Below, piece after piece: positions 26,120-34,349 of a stretch of 64,000 nucleotides of DNA. The DNA is from Deltaproteobacteria bacterium (GTDB taxonomy: Bacteria; Myxococcota_A; Polyangia; Polyangiales; JADJMO01), in assembly GCA_025363655.1 (NCBI GenBank), contig JANYDK010000147.1, positions 124,001 to 188,000 on the forward strand. The letters run 5' to 3'. Both the position numbers and the translations under genes were made by a program. The notes beneath the pieces were generated by a model. That model was not told where the DNA came from, searched no databases, and saw nothing but the letters and a program-made list of their open reading frames with translations. How positions within the stretch are numbered: the first letter of the stretch is position 1; every line of letters begins with the position of its first letter.

Positions 26120-26907
26120 ACTACCTGGAAATTCCGCTCATTCGTCTCGCGGCGTCGCTCGGCTTGGTCGCCTTTGCGCTGCTCATCTCGTGGCGACAGC
26201 GGCTCGATCTCGGGAAGGAACTCACGCTCGGCGCGGTGCGTGCGGCGGCGCAGTTGATCGCCATCGGCTACGCGCTGATTTTTCTCTTCGACCACCAAAG
26301 CGCGCTCGCCGTCGTCGCCGCGCTCGTCGTCATGTCGGTGGTCGCCGCGTGGACCTCCGCCGGTCGCGTCCAGCACGGGCCAGGACAAAGGCGCCTCTTT
26401 CGCGCTGCCTTCGTCGCCATCGCGGCCGGCGCCATCGTCGCCCTCGTCCCCGTGTTCGCCGTCGTCATCCGCCCCACGCCCTTCTACGAAGCGCGCTTCG
26501 TGGTGCCGATCGCCGGAATCATCCTCAACAACGGGATGAACACGGTCGCGCTGGTGTTCGAGCGCGTCTTCGCCACCGCGAGCACCGAGGCCGCCGTCAT
26601 CGAGCAGCGCCTCTCGCTCGGAGCGACGCCCAAGCAAGCACTCGCCGCCCCGGTGCGCACCGCCCTCCGCGCCGCCCTCACGCCGACGATCAACGGTCTG
26701 CTCACGGTCGGCTTGGTCGCGCTGCCTGGGATGATGACGGGGCAAATCGTCAGCGGAGTTCCGCCCGAGCGCGCCGTTCGATACCAGCTGGTGATCATGT
26801 ATCAGCTCGTGGCGCTCGCGGCGGTGGCCGGGACCGTCGCCGCCGTGCTCTCCCGTCGGATGCTCTTCGATCGCCGCGGACGCCTGATTTCACCGCTCGG
26901 GCGCTGA
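26116..26907 (+). CDS. fetB: FetB (UPF0014)-type permease
   Basis: 263 residues with about seven hydrophobic helices. The sequence carries family blocks such as LGKELTLGAVRAAAQLIAIG, AGIILNNGMNTVALV, LSLGATPKQALAAPVRTALR and GLVALPGMMTGQIVSG. E. coli FetB with FetA has been linked to iron export, but the role here is inferred only by family. It is the last gene of the five-gene ABC cluster; a gap of 189 bases (26908-27096) with no hairpin-T terminator follows. Confidence 0.88.
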   Translation: MNYLEIPLIRLAASLGLVAFALLISWRQRLDLGKELTLGAVRAAAQLIAIGYALIFLFDHQSALAVVAALVVMSVVAAWTSAGRVQHGPGQRRLFRAAFVAIAAGAIVALVPVFAVVIRPTPFYEARFVVPIAGIILNNGMNTVALVFERVFATASTEAAVIEQRLSLGATPKQALAAPVRTALRAALTPTINGLLTVGLVALPGMMTGQIVSGVPPERAVRYQLVIMYQLVALAAVAGTVAAVLSRRMLFDRRGRLISPLGR

Positions 26908-27084
26908 TGTACGCATGAGTGCGCGCCGGCGGACGAGCGTGCGCGTAGGATTTTTCGCGCCAGGGCGTCGCTGTCAGTGGTGACGGACGACACGGAAAAT
27001 CACGTGGTCTGGTCGTCATGTCAGGGTGCGCGACGGAGGATGTCACGCGCTCTTCACGCGATGGAACCGCATCAGGGCGGGTGC

Positions 27085-27096
27085 TAGCCTCGCCGC
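27085..27096 (+). promoter_or_regulatory. Possible -10 element for a leaderless kinase transcript
   Basis: TAGCCT at 27085-27090 ends six bases before the GTG start at 27097, and no ribosome-binding site is present. The arrangement repeats that at 8501-8516. Low certainty. Confidence 0.25.
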
Positions 27097-28554
27097 GTGG
27101 AAGAGACGTCCTCACACTTGCTCCACACCGGCGAGGTGGTTGCCGGCAAGTACCGCATCGAGGGTGTCCTCGGCGCGGGAGGGATGGCCACCGTCTACAG
27201 TGCGTGGCACGCGGAGCTGGAACAGCGCGTCGCCTTGAAGATGTTGCACGCGGCCCACGGCGCCGATGCGACGACGGTGAAGCGGTTCGTGCGCGAAGCG
27301 CGCAATGTCGCGCGCATCCAGAGCGAGCACGTCGCGCACATCATGGACGTCGGCCGCCACAGCAGTGGTCAGGCGTTCATGGTGATGGAGTACCTCGAGG
27401 GAAGCGATCTCGCGGTGCTGCTCAAGCAACGCGGCCCCCTCGCCGTCGGTGACGTCGCCGACTACCTCGTGCAGGTCTGTCACGCGCTCGCCGTCGCGCA
27501 CGGCATGGGCATCGTCCATCGCGACCTCAAGCCGGCGAACCTCTTCCTCACCCACCGCGTCGACGACACTGCTTGCGTGAAAGTGCTCGATTTCGGCATC
27601 GCCACCGCGTTCTACGAGCCGCCGCAGCTCGGTGAGCTGACCTCGACGACCAACGTCATCGGTTCGCCGAAGTACATGTCGCCCGAGCAGCTCGCCAACG
27701 CGAAGGACGTCGATCCACGCTCCGACATCTGGTCGCTGGGGGTCATCGCCTATCGGCTCCTCACGGGGCAGCTCCCCTTCATGGGGTCGAACATCGTCGA
27801 CTTCGCGATGAACCTCAGCATCGCGCCGGTGCCGCCGCGCGCGCACAGGCCCGAGATCCCCGAGGCCTTCGAAGCGATCGTCATGCGCTGCATGGAACGC
27901 GATCGCGAACGTCGCTGGCCCGACGTCGACGGGCTGGTGACCGCCCTCGCGCCCTTCCTCACGCCGGCCGTGTCGCCGCTCGTCGGCAGCATCCACCGCA
28001 TCGCCGACGGCAACCGCGGTCGCTCATTCGGCGACATTCCGGCGATCGAAATCGACACCTCCGACTCGCGCATCCTCCTCGCCGATGGGCCCTCCGAGAC
28101 GACGCAGGCCGCGCTCGTACCTTCGACGGCGACGATGCGTCCTCCCGAGCCACGTCGCTCGCGTCGGCCGCTCGTCGTCGGCATCGCTCTCCTCGGCAGC
28201 ATCATCGTCGTCGGCGCGATCGCGGGCTTGCAGCTCCGTCGTCCGACGGGCGACGCCAGCCTCTCGACGACGCGCACTTCGCCGGCGACGACCATGAGCG
28301 CGCCGAGCACGGCTGCGAGCAGCGGAACGCTCGGCGAAGCGCAGGCGATCGGTACGCCGACGACCAAGCCGACCGTGGCCGCGACCTCGACCACGACGAC
28401 CGCGCAAGCCCCGCCGGTAAACTCTCTCAAGCAGCTCTATCCAGGTCTCTTCTCCGCCAAGCCAGGCGGACCGAAGCCGTCGACGTCGGCACCGACGAAG
28501 GCATCGACGACCAAGCCCGACGGGCCCAAGGACGTGTGGGGATGGGGCGAGTGA
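27097..28554 (+). CDS. Transmembrane Ser/Thr protein kinase
   Basis: 485 residues from GTG 27097. The kinase domain occupies about 20-285 with all key residues: Gly-loop LGAGGMATVY, Lys in VALKML, catalytic loop HRDLKPAN (about 141-148), DFGIA, a PKYMSPEQ activation-loop end and DIWSLGVIAYRLLTG. A Ser/Thr-rich juxtamembrane region precedes one membrane helix (PLVVGIALLGSIIVVGAIAGL, about 353-373), and the outer part is a Thr/Ala/Pro-rich tail of about 110 residues with no recognised domain. The end overlaps the TPR-partner gene by 13 bases, so the two are co-translated. Confidence 0.93.
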   Translation: MEETSSHLLHTGEVVAGKYRIEGVLGAGGMATVYSAWHAELEQRVALKMLHAAHGADATTVKRFVREARNVARIQSEHVAHIMDVGRHSSGQAFMVMEYLEGSDLAVLLKQRGPLAVGDVADYLVQVCHALAVAHGMGIVHRDLKPANLFLTHRVDDTACVKVLDFGIATAFYEPPQLGELTSTTNVIGSPKYMSPEQLANAKDVDPRSDIWSLGVIAYRLLTGQLPFMGSNIVDFAMNLSIAPVPPRAHRPEIPEAFEAIVMRCMERDRERRWPDVDGLVTALAPFLTPAVSPLVGSIHRIADGNRGRSFGDIPAIEIDTSDSRILLADGPSETTQAALVPSTATMRPPEPRRSRRPLVVGIALLGSIIVVGAIAGLQLRRPTGDASLSTTRTSPATTMSAPSTAASSGTLGEAQAIGTPTTKPTVAATSTTTTAQAPPVNSLKQLYPGLFSAKPGGPKPSTSAPTKASTTKPDGPKDVWGWGE

Positions 28555-29567
28555 TTCGCGCGCGCGCTTCGGTCTCGGCACTGCTCGCGATGTCCCTCTC
28601 GATGGGCATGAGCACGATGACGATCGCGATCCCACGCGAGTGCGTCGCCGCGCCGGCCGAGGACGAGGCGAAAGCGAAGGCTCTCTTCGAGGAAGCCCGC
28701 GTGCTCGCCAAGGCCGAAAAATGGGCCGAAGCGTGCGAAAAGCTGGCGGCATCGAAGCGGCTCGTGCCGAAGATGCTGACGACGTATCGCCTCGCCGACT
28801 GTCAGGAGCACGTCGGACAACTGGCGAGCGCACATGCCGGCTACCTCGAGGCGGCCGAGCTCGCGAAGGCGGTCGGTGACACCGACAAGCTGCAGGACGC
28901 GCTGCTCCACGCCAAGCTCCTCGAGGGCAAGCTCTCGCGCGTCGCCTTCGAAATCCCTGCGAGCGACGTCGCGCTCTCCTTCAAGCTCGACGGCGCGACG
29001 CTCGCGCCGGTGTTGGCGCTCGAGAAGCTGCCGCTCGATCCTGGCGAGCACACGCTCGTCGTCGGCGCCGAAGGAAAGAAGCCGCGCACGGTGACCTTCA
29101 CGGTGCCCCCCGGACCGGCGCTGACGAGCGTGAAAATCGCCCCGCTGGAGGCCGCTGCGGGCGATCCGAAGCTTGCACCCGACGTCGTGGTGCCGATCGA
29201 CGATCCGAAGACCGGCACTTCGTCGGGGAGCTCGCTGCGCACGGCGGGCTTCGTCACCGGTGCGATCGGCGTCGTCGGTCTCGGTGTCGGCGTCGTCCTC
29301 GGGCTCTCCGCTCGCTCGCTCGATCGCTCGGCCGATTGCACCGACAAGGGCTGCACGCCCGACGGCAAAAAGACCAACGACGACGCGCGCAGTCGGGGAA
29401 ATCTCGCGTCGATCATCTTCGGCGTCGGCGCGGTGGCAGCGACGGCGGGCCTCGTGATGATCTTGGTGGCGCCCTCGAAGTCGACCGAGCCCGAGCGGCC
29501 GACGGCTTCGCTCTCGCCGTGGGCTTCCGTCGAAGGTGGTGGCGTGCGTCTCTTCGGGAGCTTCTGA
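28542..29567 (+). CDS. TPR-type exported partner of the kinase (PEGA-like, two C-terminal helices)
   Basis: 341 residues from ATG 28542; GTG 28551 is an alternative. A signal peptide is followed by TPR-like helices (KALFEEARVLAKAEKWAEACEK, TYRLADCQEHVGQLASAHAGY) and a beta-rich section resembling PEGA (VAFEIPASDVALSFKLDGA, LDPGEHTLVV). Two hydrophobic segments (about 240-260 and 290-310) flank a hairpin with two cysteines (DCTDKGCTPDG). It ends VRLFGSF. The same layout and ending occur in the protein at 41637-42575, which also follows a kinase gene. It is probably an envelope protein working with the kinase; the exact role is unknown. Confidence 0.75.
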   Translation: MGRVIRARASVSALLAMSLSMGMSTMTIAIPRECVAAPAEDEAKAKALFEEARVLAKAEKWAEACEKLAASKRLVPKMLTTYRLADCQEHVGQLASAHAGYLEAAELAKAVGDTDKLQDALLHAKLLEGKLSRVAFEIPASDVALSFKLDGATLAPVLALEKLPLDPGEHTLVVGAEGKKPRTVTFTVPPGPALTSVKIAPLEAAAGDPKLAPDVVVPIDDPKTGTSSGSSLRTAGFVTGAIGVVGLGVGVVLGLSARSLDRSADCTDKGCTPDGKKTNDDARSRGNLASIIFGVGAVAATAGLVMILVAPSKSTEPERPTASLSPWASVEGGGVRLFGSF

Positions 29568-29568
29568 G

Positions 29569-30798
29569 ATGCGCCGCGTTCGCACGATTCTCTTCGTTGG
29601 CGGTGTGAGTTCTGTCATCGTCGCGTCGACGATCGCCGGGTGCAACGCGATCCTCGACATCCCTGATCGACCGCTCGACACCGAAGACGCGCTCGACGCC
29701 AGTGACGGTCGCGAGGGCGGCGCCGAGACCTCGCCCGACGCACCCGACACGCGCGATTCGACCGTCGCCACCGACGTAGATTCGAGCAGCGACGCGGACA
29801 CGGCGATCCCCGACGGCAGCGTCGACGCCGACGCGGGCGACGCGACCGATACCAACGACACGAGTGACACGAGCGACACGAGCGACACGAGCGACACGAG
29901 CGACGTCGGTGACGGCGCTGACGTCGGCGACACCGCGGACACTGCCGACACCACGGATACGGCTGACACTGCAGATACTGCTGACGCCGCGGACACGCGC
30001 GACACGGCCGACACCGCCGATACGGCGGACACTACCGATACCGCTGACACTGCTGACGCAGCAGACACTGCGAGCGACGCCGACAGCGGAAAAACATGCG
30101 GAATCTCTAGTCTCGCGTGCTGTGGCGTGGTCGCGGCTTCGTGCGACACGCACGCCGATTGCGTCCTCTCGACGGGCAAGTGCGTCGCGCAAGCTGCGGC
30201 GTGCGTGCGCTCGAGCGACTGCACCGGAGGACAGGTCTGCACCGGGCCGGACTCGTGCGCGGGCGCGGTCTGCTACACCTGCGGCATCGCGGGGGCGAAG
30301 GCTCCGTTCGCGGCGTGCGCCACCTCGAGCGAGTGCGCCGACGGCGTGTGCGACGTCTTCCGCCAGGTGTGCACGCGACCGTGCGCCAACGCCATCACGG
30401 GCGACGCCGACTGCGCGGGCCTGGGCGCCAGTGTGGTTTGCACCGAGCTCAATCTCACCGTCGGCACCAGTGAGGGCCACCCGGGATTTTGCGCGCGAAA
30501 GTGCGCCGCCGACAAAGACTGCAAGACCGGCGAAGCGTGCCTCGGTGAGCCCAACCAGGTGGTCAACCGCATCGACGTGACGTGCGGACCGACCAGCGGC
30601 ACCAAGGACGTCGGCACGGCGTGCACGACCAGCGGCGAGTGCAAATCCCAAATCTGCCTCGGACCGAGTGGCAGCAAGAAGTGCTCGGCCTTCTGCGCCA
30701 CGTCCGGCGATTGCAAGACGGGGATGCCGACCTGCTCCGTCTTCGCCTTCGGCCTCCCCGACGGCGGCGGCTCACAGATCGTCAACATCTGCCAGTAG
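29569..30798 (+). CDS. Cys-rich lipoprotein with long Asp-Thr-Ala stalk
   Basis: 409 residues from ATG 29569, with GGGAG 8 bases upstream. The signal peptide ends in lipobox IAGC. Residues about 50-170 are an extreme low-complexity stalk of D-T-A/S/T triplets (DTADTADTTDTADTADTADA). The C-terminal 240 residues hold about 30 cysteines in short modules (CVRSSDCTGGQVCTGPDSC, CAADKDCKTGEACLGE) like the Cys-rich repeats often found in myxobacterial secreted proteins. One base separates it from the preceding TPR gene, so kinase, TPR partner and lipoprotein form one unit. The function is unknown; the stalk probably holds the Cys-rich head away from the outer membrane. Confidence 0.8.
   Translation: MRRVRTILFVGGVSSVIVASTIAGCNAILDIPDRPLDTEDALDASDGREGGAETSPDAPDTRDSTVATDVDSSSDADTAIPDGSVDADAGDATDTNDTSDTSDTSDTSDTSDVGDGADVGDTADTADTTDTADTADTADAADTRDTADTADTADTTDTADTADAADTASDADSGKTCGISSLACCGVVAASCDTHADCVLSTGKCVAQAAACVRSSDCTGGQVCTGPDSCAGAVCYTCGIAGAKAPFAACATSSECADGVCDVFRQVCTRPCANAITGDADCAGLGASVVCTELNLTVGTSEGHPGFCARKCAADKDCKTGEACLGEPNQVVNRIDVTCGPTSGTKDVGTACTTSGECKSQICLGPSGSKKCSAFCATSGDCKTGMPTCSVFAFGLPDGGGSQIVNICQ
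29850..30072 (+). repeat. Nine-base repeats encoding Asp-Thr-Ala stalk
   Basis: About 25 three-residue units (D-T-S, then D-T-A/T) are written with varied third bases (gacacg, gacacc, gatacg, gatact). The codon variety shows that selection keeps the peptide rather than a recent DNA-level expansion, except for the identical GACACGAGC units near 29858-29900. Confidence 0.75.
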
Positions 30799-30831
30799 CT
30801 CGCGCGACTGCCGAGAGTTCGGCGCCGCCCA

Positions 30832-32112
30832 CTAGAGATCGAGCGTGCCGATCGAGACCTGGTCCCAATAGGTGACGGCGCCGTCTTTCATGCGGACGAA
30901 GCGGACGCCGCCGTCTTGCGAGACGACGATCGCGAGCACGGTCGGATCGGCCATGCAGAGGCGGTAGACCGAGCGATGACGGGTCCCGACGCCGTCGACG
31001 CGCTCGCGATGGAACGTCAGGCCTTCGAGATCGAGCGCGCGGTGCACGTGCGTCACTGCCGCGAGCTCGCTCGAAATCTCTGCGCCGAAGCCGACGATCT
31101 CGAATCGATCGGTGACCACCACTGCGCCGTCGATGTCGGCGAAGGCCGCGAGCATGTGCGCGATCTCGAAGATGGCCTCGTCGAGCGCGAGGATGCGTCG
31201 ATCGGTGCTCAAGGTGTATTCGTTCCAACCGACGCCGCGATCGGGCGGGGCGGAGGCGGCGAGCGCGTTCATCGCCTCGATGATCAGCGTGCGAAACCGA
31301 CGGCGCGGCTCGTCGTCGACGAAGCGATGCTTGATGTTGAGCGCCCGCAGCGCGTCTTCTCCCTGCGACGAGACGAAGAGAATGGTGCCACCGTGGCGCG
31401 CGACGCGGATGGTGGCGATGGCGCGGCGGACGAAGTGTTGCGCGATCAAGCGCGGCAGGTCGGGATGCAGCTCGGCCCAGCTCTCGTTGGAGGCCGCGCG
31501 CGCGGCGAGGTGCATGTCGATGAGCTCGCTGCGTGCTTCGCGGAAGAGCTCGGCGACCCAGGTGGCGTCGAAGACCTCGCGGCCCGGCGTCGAGAGCGAA
31601 CCCGCGGAGAGCCGACCGAGCATCATGCCGCCGTGCGTGACGATGAGGCGACCAGGGCTCGTCACCATCACGGTCAGCGCGTCGGGGCCGGGCGTCTCGA
31701 CCCCGCGACCTCCCGAGACGGCGCGCAGCCAACCCGGACCGGAGTGGAGAATGCCCCAAATACAGGCCTTTTCGCCGACGACGTGGGCGCCGATGAGCGA
31801 ACGATGGAGCTTGGCGGCCGGGGCGAGGCGACGCAGCTCCTCCTCGTCGAACTCGCGCGGCTCGACGAAGCGCAGTCGATGGAGACCGTGCGGCGGACCA
31901 CCGTGCTCATCGACCGCCGAGGGCTCGACGAAGAGTACGCGAAACGAAATTGGCCTCTCTTCGTCGCGCAAAAGGCTCGCCTGGTAGCAGGCCGAGAGGA
32001 CGCGCTCGAGCACGTGGAGGGGCGGACGCGTGGCGACGTGCTCTTCGTCGGCGAGCGCCTCGTGGACGTGCCGCGCGAGGTCGGACGGATAGGCGTGCAT
32101 CGCCGTCGTCAT
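30832..32112 (-). CDS. Diadenylate cyclase (DisA_N domain with DACNV-type sensor)
   Basis: 426 residues from ATG 32110-32112; a longer upstream frame would run into the divergent gene. The C-terminal 110 residues carry the two DAC hallmarks: DGAVVV (about 328-333) and GTRHRSV with RHR at about 378-380, followed by AIVVSQDGG. These are the metal and ATP-binding motifs of DisA_N enzymes that condense two ATP into c-di-AMP. The N-terminal 300 residues fit the DACNV sensor domain described next to such cyclases. No membrane helix is seen, so it is probably cytoplasmic. It is divergent from the TolC-type gene, with 85 bases between the starts. Confidence 0.8.
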   Translation of the reverse strand: MTTAMHAYPSDLARHVHEALADEEHVATRPPLHVLERVLSACYQASLLRDEERPISFRVLFVEPSAVDEHGGPPHGLHRLRFVEPREFDEEELRRLAPAAKLHRSLIGAHVVGEKACIWGILHSGPGWLRAVSGGRGVETPGPDALTVMVTSPGRLIVTHGGMMLGRLSAGSLSTPGREVFDATWVAELFREARSELIDMHLAARAASNESWAELHPDLPRLIAQHFVRRAIATIRVARHGGTILFVSSQGEDALRALNIKHRFVDDEPRRRFRTLIIEAMNALAASAPPDRGVGWNEYTLSTDRRILALDEAIFEIAHMLAAFADIDGAVVVTDRFEIVGFGAEISSELAAVTHVHRALDLEGLTFHRERVDGVGTRHRSVYRLCMADPTVLAIVVSQDGGVRFVRMKDGAVTYWDQVSIGTLDL

Positions 32113-32197
32113 GGCCGAGGACAAATAGCAGACCGGCGCGAAGTCGCGTGCTCGCCCGCTCGATGACCGCGCGAGGCCGTGGTAATTGCTCCGGCCG

Positions 32198-33583
32198 ATG
32201 CGCTCTGCCCACGTTTTGCCAGCTCTCGCGCTGATCGCGATGGGCACGCTCGCTCCGCAGCGTGCAGGCGCGCAGACGGCGCCGGAGAAGCCCGGCGACA
32301 CCATCGCCAAGGCGCCGCGCCCCGTCTACGAGCTGCCTGCGCTCATCGCCCTCGCCGATCAGCGCAGCCCGCAGATCCAGATGCAGATGGACAAGCTCGA
32401 GCAGGCGCACGCGCAGCTCGACGAGATCAAGTGGATTCCGTGGTCGCAGTTCTCGGTGAGCGGTGGGTTCGCCGCGGTGCCCGAGATCCGCGGCACCGCC
32501 GTCTACTCGCCGAACAGCGACATTTCGCTTTCGAGCAAGCTCGGTCCGGCGTGGCGCATCACCGTCGACGGCGTGGTGCCGATTTGGACCTTCGGCAAGA
32601 TCAGCAGCGCCAACGCCGCCGCGAGCGCGCTCGTCGACGTCGCTGCCGCCGACGTCGAACGGGTGAGGAACCTCGTCCATCACGACGTGCGTCGCGCCTA
32701 CTTCGGACTGATGTTGGCACACGACGCGCGCTATCTCCTCGAGAAAGCCGCCGGGCGCCTCGACTCGGCGATCGGTGACGCCGAAGGGAAAGACGACGGC
32801 GACGAGGCCGACCTCCTCCGCATGAAGACGTATCGGGCGGAGATCGGTGCGCGCATGGGCGAGGTGGTGAAGGGCGAGCGCATCGCCACGGCCGCGCTCA
32901 AGTTCCTCAGCGGGCTCGACGAGGCCGCGCTCAACGTCCCCGACGAGCCGATCAAGCCGCCGCGCAAGCCCCTGGTCGACGTGGTCGTCTATCTCGCCGC
33001 CGCGAAGACGCACCGGCCCGAGATCAAGATGGTCAAGGCAGGCGTCGAGGCACGCTCCGCGCAGGTCGATTTCGCGAAGGCGCGTCTCTATCCCGACATC
33101 GGTCTCGGGCTCTCCTTCGGTTGGGCGAACTCGCCGGTGGTGACCGACCAGACCAACCCGTACATCGTCGACAACGCCAACTACCTCCGGTACGCGGCCG
33201 GCGTCGTCTTCAAGTGGAACCTCGACCTGCTCCCCGCTGCAGCGCGCGTGCACTACGCCGAGGCCCAACTCGAGGAGCTGCGCGACACCGAGAAATACGC
33301 GCTCGGCGGCGTCGGCGTGGAGGTCGAGACGGCCTACGGCAACTGCCAAGACGCGACCCTTCGCGAGAAGGCCTACGGCGAGGCCGAGTCGCTCGCCAAG
33401 CGCTGGGTGGCGACGGTGTCGGCGGCGGTCTCGATCGGCACCAAAGAAGACAAGGACATCATCGATCCGCTCCGTGCTTTTCTCACCAATCGCTTCGCAC
33501 ACCTGCAGGCGATCATGGATCTCGACGTGGCGTTCTCCACGCTCAGCCTCGCCACCGGCGATGAATCCATCGCGGAGTATTGA
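32198..33583 (+). CDS. TolC-family outer-membrane channel protein
   Basis: 461 residues from ATG 32198 with a cleavable signal peptide (HVLPALALIAMGTLAPQRAGAQ). The rest follows the OEP/TolC pattern: two homologous halves with long helices (LPALIALADQRSPQIQMQM; ARSAQVDFAKARLYPDIGLGL) alternating with amphipathic strands (WIPWSQFSVSGGF; VFKWNLDLLPAAARV). It should trimerise as an outer-membrane and periplasmic tunnel. The MacA-type adaptor at 22032 could be its partner. The downstream lipoprotein starts one base after its stop, so they are co-transcribed. Confidence 0.85.
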   Translation: MRSAHVLPALALIAMGTLAPQRAGAQTAPEKPGDTIAKAPRPVYELPALIALADQRSPQIQMQMDKLEQAHAQLDEIKWIPWSQFSVSGGFAAVPEIRGTAVYSPNSDISLSSKLGPAWRITVDGVVPIWTFGKISSANAAASALVDVAAADVERVRNLVHHDVRRAYFGLMLAHDARYLLEKAAGRLDSAIGDAEGKDDGDEADLLRMKTYRAEIGARMGEVVKGERIATAALKFLSGLDEAALNVPDEPIKPPRKPLVDVVVYLAAAKTHRPEIKMVKAGVEARSAQVDFAKARLYPDIGLGLSFGWANSPVVTDQTNPYIVDNANYLRYAAGVVFKWNLDLLPAAARVHYAEAQLEELRDTEKYALGGVGVEVETAYGNCQDATLREKAYGEAESLAKRWVATVSAAVSIGTKEDKDIIDPLRAFLTNRFAHLQAIMDLDVAFSTLSLATGDESIAEY

Positions 33584-33584
33584 G

Positions 33585-34106
33585 ATGATTCGGTCCGCCC
33601 CCTTCGCCGCATCCCTCGTCGTCATCGCGCTCGGCGGAGTCGCCTGTGGCGCGCGGGGCAAGCCTGCCGGCGGGCCGGGGAGCACCGGCGACAATGGCGG
33701 GCGCCCGACGCGACACGTGACGGTGCCCGCGAATCAGCCGGTCACGCTCGTCGGCGTCTACAAGCAGGGCGACAAGGTCGACTTCGAGCCCAAGGGCGGT
33801 GAGTGGACGGCGCGCGCGGGCATGAGCGCGGTCGGTCCCGAGGGCGCGAGCGGCACCCTCTGTCTCGGCGACGGCAGCCACCACTGCATCGGCGGCGACG
33901 CGATGGCACCGCTGATGAGCGTCATCGTGCTCATGACCGCCTGCCCCATCGAGCAATCGGGCTGCACCGTCTTCGGTCGCGACACCCTCGAGGGCGCGAT
34001 GACCTTCACCGCGCCTCGCGACGGCTACATGTACTTGGCGCCGAACGACTGGATGGAGTCGATCGGCGACAATTCCGGCAGCGTGCTCGTCGACGTCACA
34101 CCCTGA
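33585..34106 (+). CDS. LecA (PA-IL)-like lectin-fold lipoprotein
   Basis: 173 residues. A signal peptide ends in lipobox GVAC, then a Gly/Pro linker, and a domain of about 120 residues that I recognise as similar to Pseudomonas PA-IL/LecA. Matching blocks are an initial beta-strand with TVPANQPVTLVGVYKQGDKV, a central GPEGASGTLCLGDG region, FTAPRDGYMYLAPND, and a C-terminal DNSGSVLVDV corresponding to LecA's NNSGSFSVNI. The loop holding LecA's Ca2+/galactose ligands is partly kept (ND...GDN for ND...GNN). It is probably anchored to a membrane and may bind carbohydrate. It lies one base after the TolC-type gene. Confidence 0.65.
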   Translation: MIRSAPFAASLVVIALGGVACGARGKPAGGPGSTGDNGGRPTRHVTVPANQPVTLVGVYKQGDKVDFEPKGGEWTARAGMSAVGPEGASGTLCLGDGSHHCIGGDAMAPLMSVIVLMTACPIEQSGCTVFGRDTLEGAMTFTAPRDGYMYLAPNDWMESIGDNSGSVLVDVTP

Positions 34107-34268
34107 CCGAGAAAATCGTGGGACGTATCACCGCCGTCGACGACGATGCGGGCGCCCCAGCCATTCGCGCGATCACGGGTGATGCGACGCCTGTTTTCTC
34201 GGTTGTTCGACGCACCGAGACGGAGGAATACCGCATTTCCTTGTATGGAAACCTGTAGCATCACGGAT

Positions 34269-34288
34269 GCCCACGTTTTCCCGTGGGT
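34269..34288 (+). other. Hairpin in the gap before ybeY
   Basis: CCCACG (34270-34275) and CGTGGG (34282-34287) form a six-pair stem with a six-base loop and no T-run. The gap 34107-34349 also holds CCGAGAAAA and its inverted copy TTTTCTCGG (34107-34115, 34194-34202), beginning directly after the preceding stop codon. No promoter motif is clear in this gap. Confidence 0.3.
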
Positions 34289-34349
34289 GGCGCGGTGACG
34301 ACGATCGCGCCCCGAAACGACCGGCCACCTCTTCTGGCGTTTGTTTTTC

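Noticed and set aside
34107..34202. Inverted repeat CCGAGAAAA/TTTTCTCGG with a 78-base loop after the LecA-like gene
   Set aside because: Nine-base match at long distance can arise by chance, and there is no further pairing or T-run to support a function.
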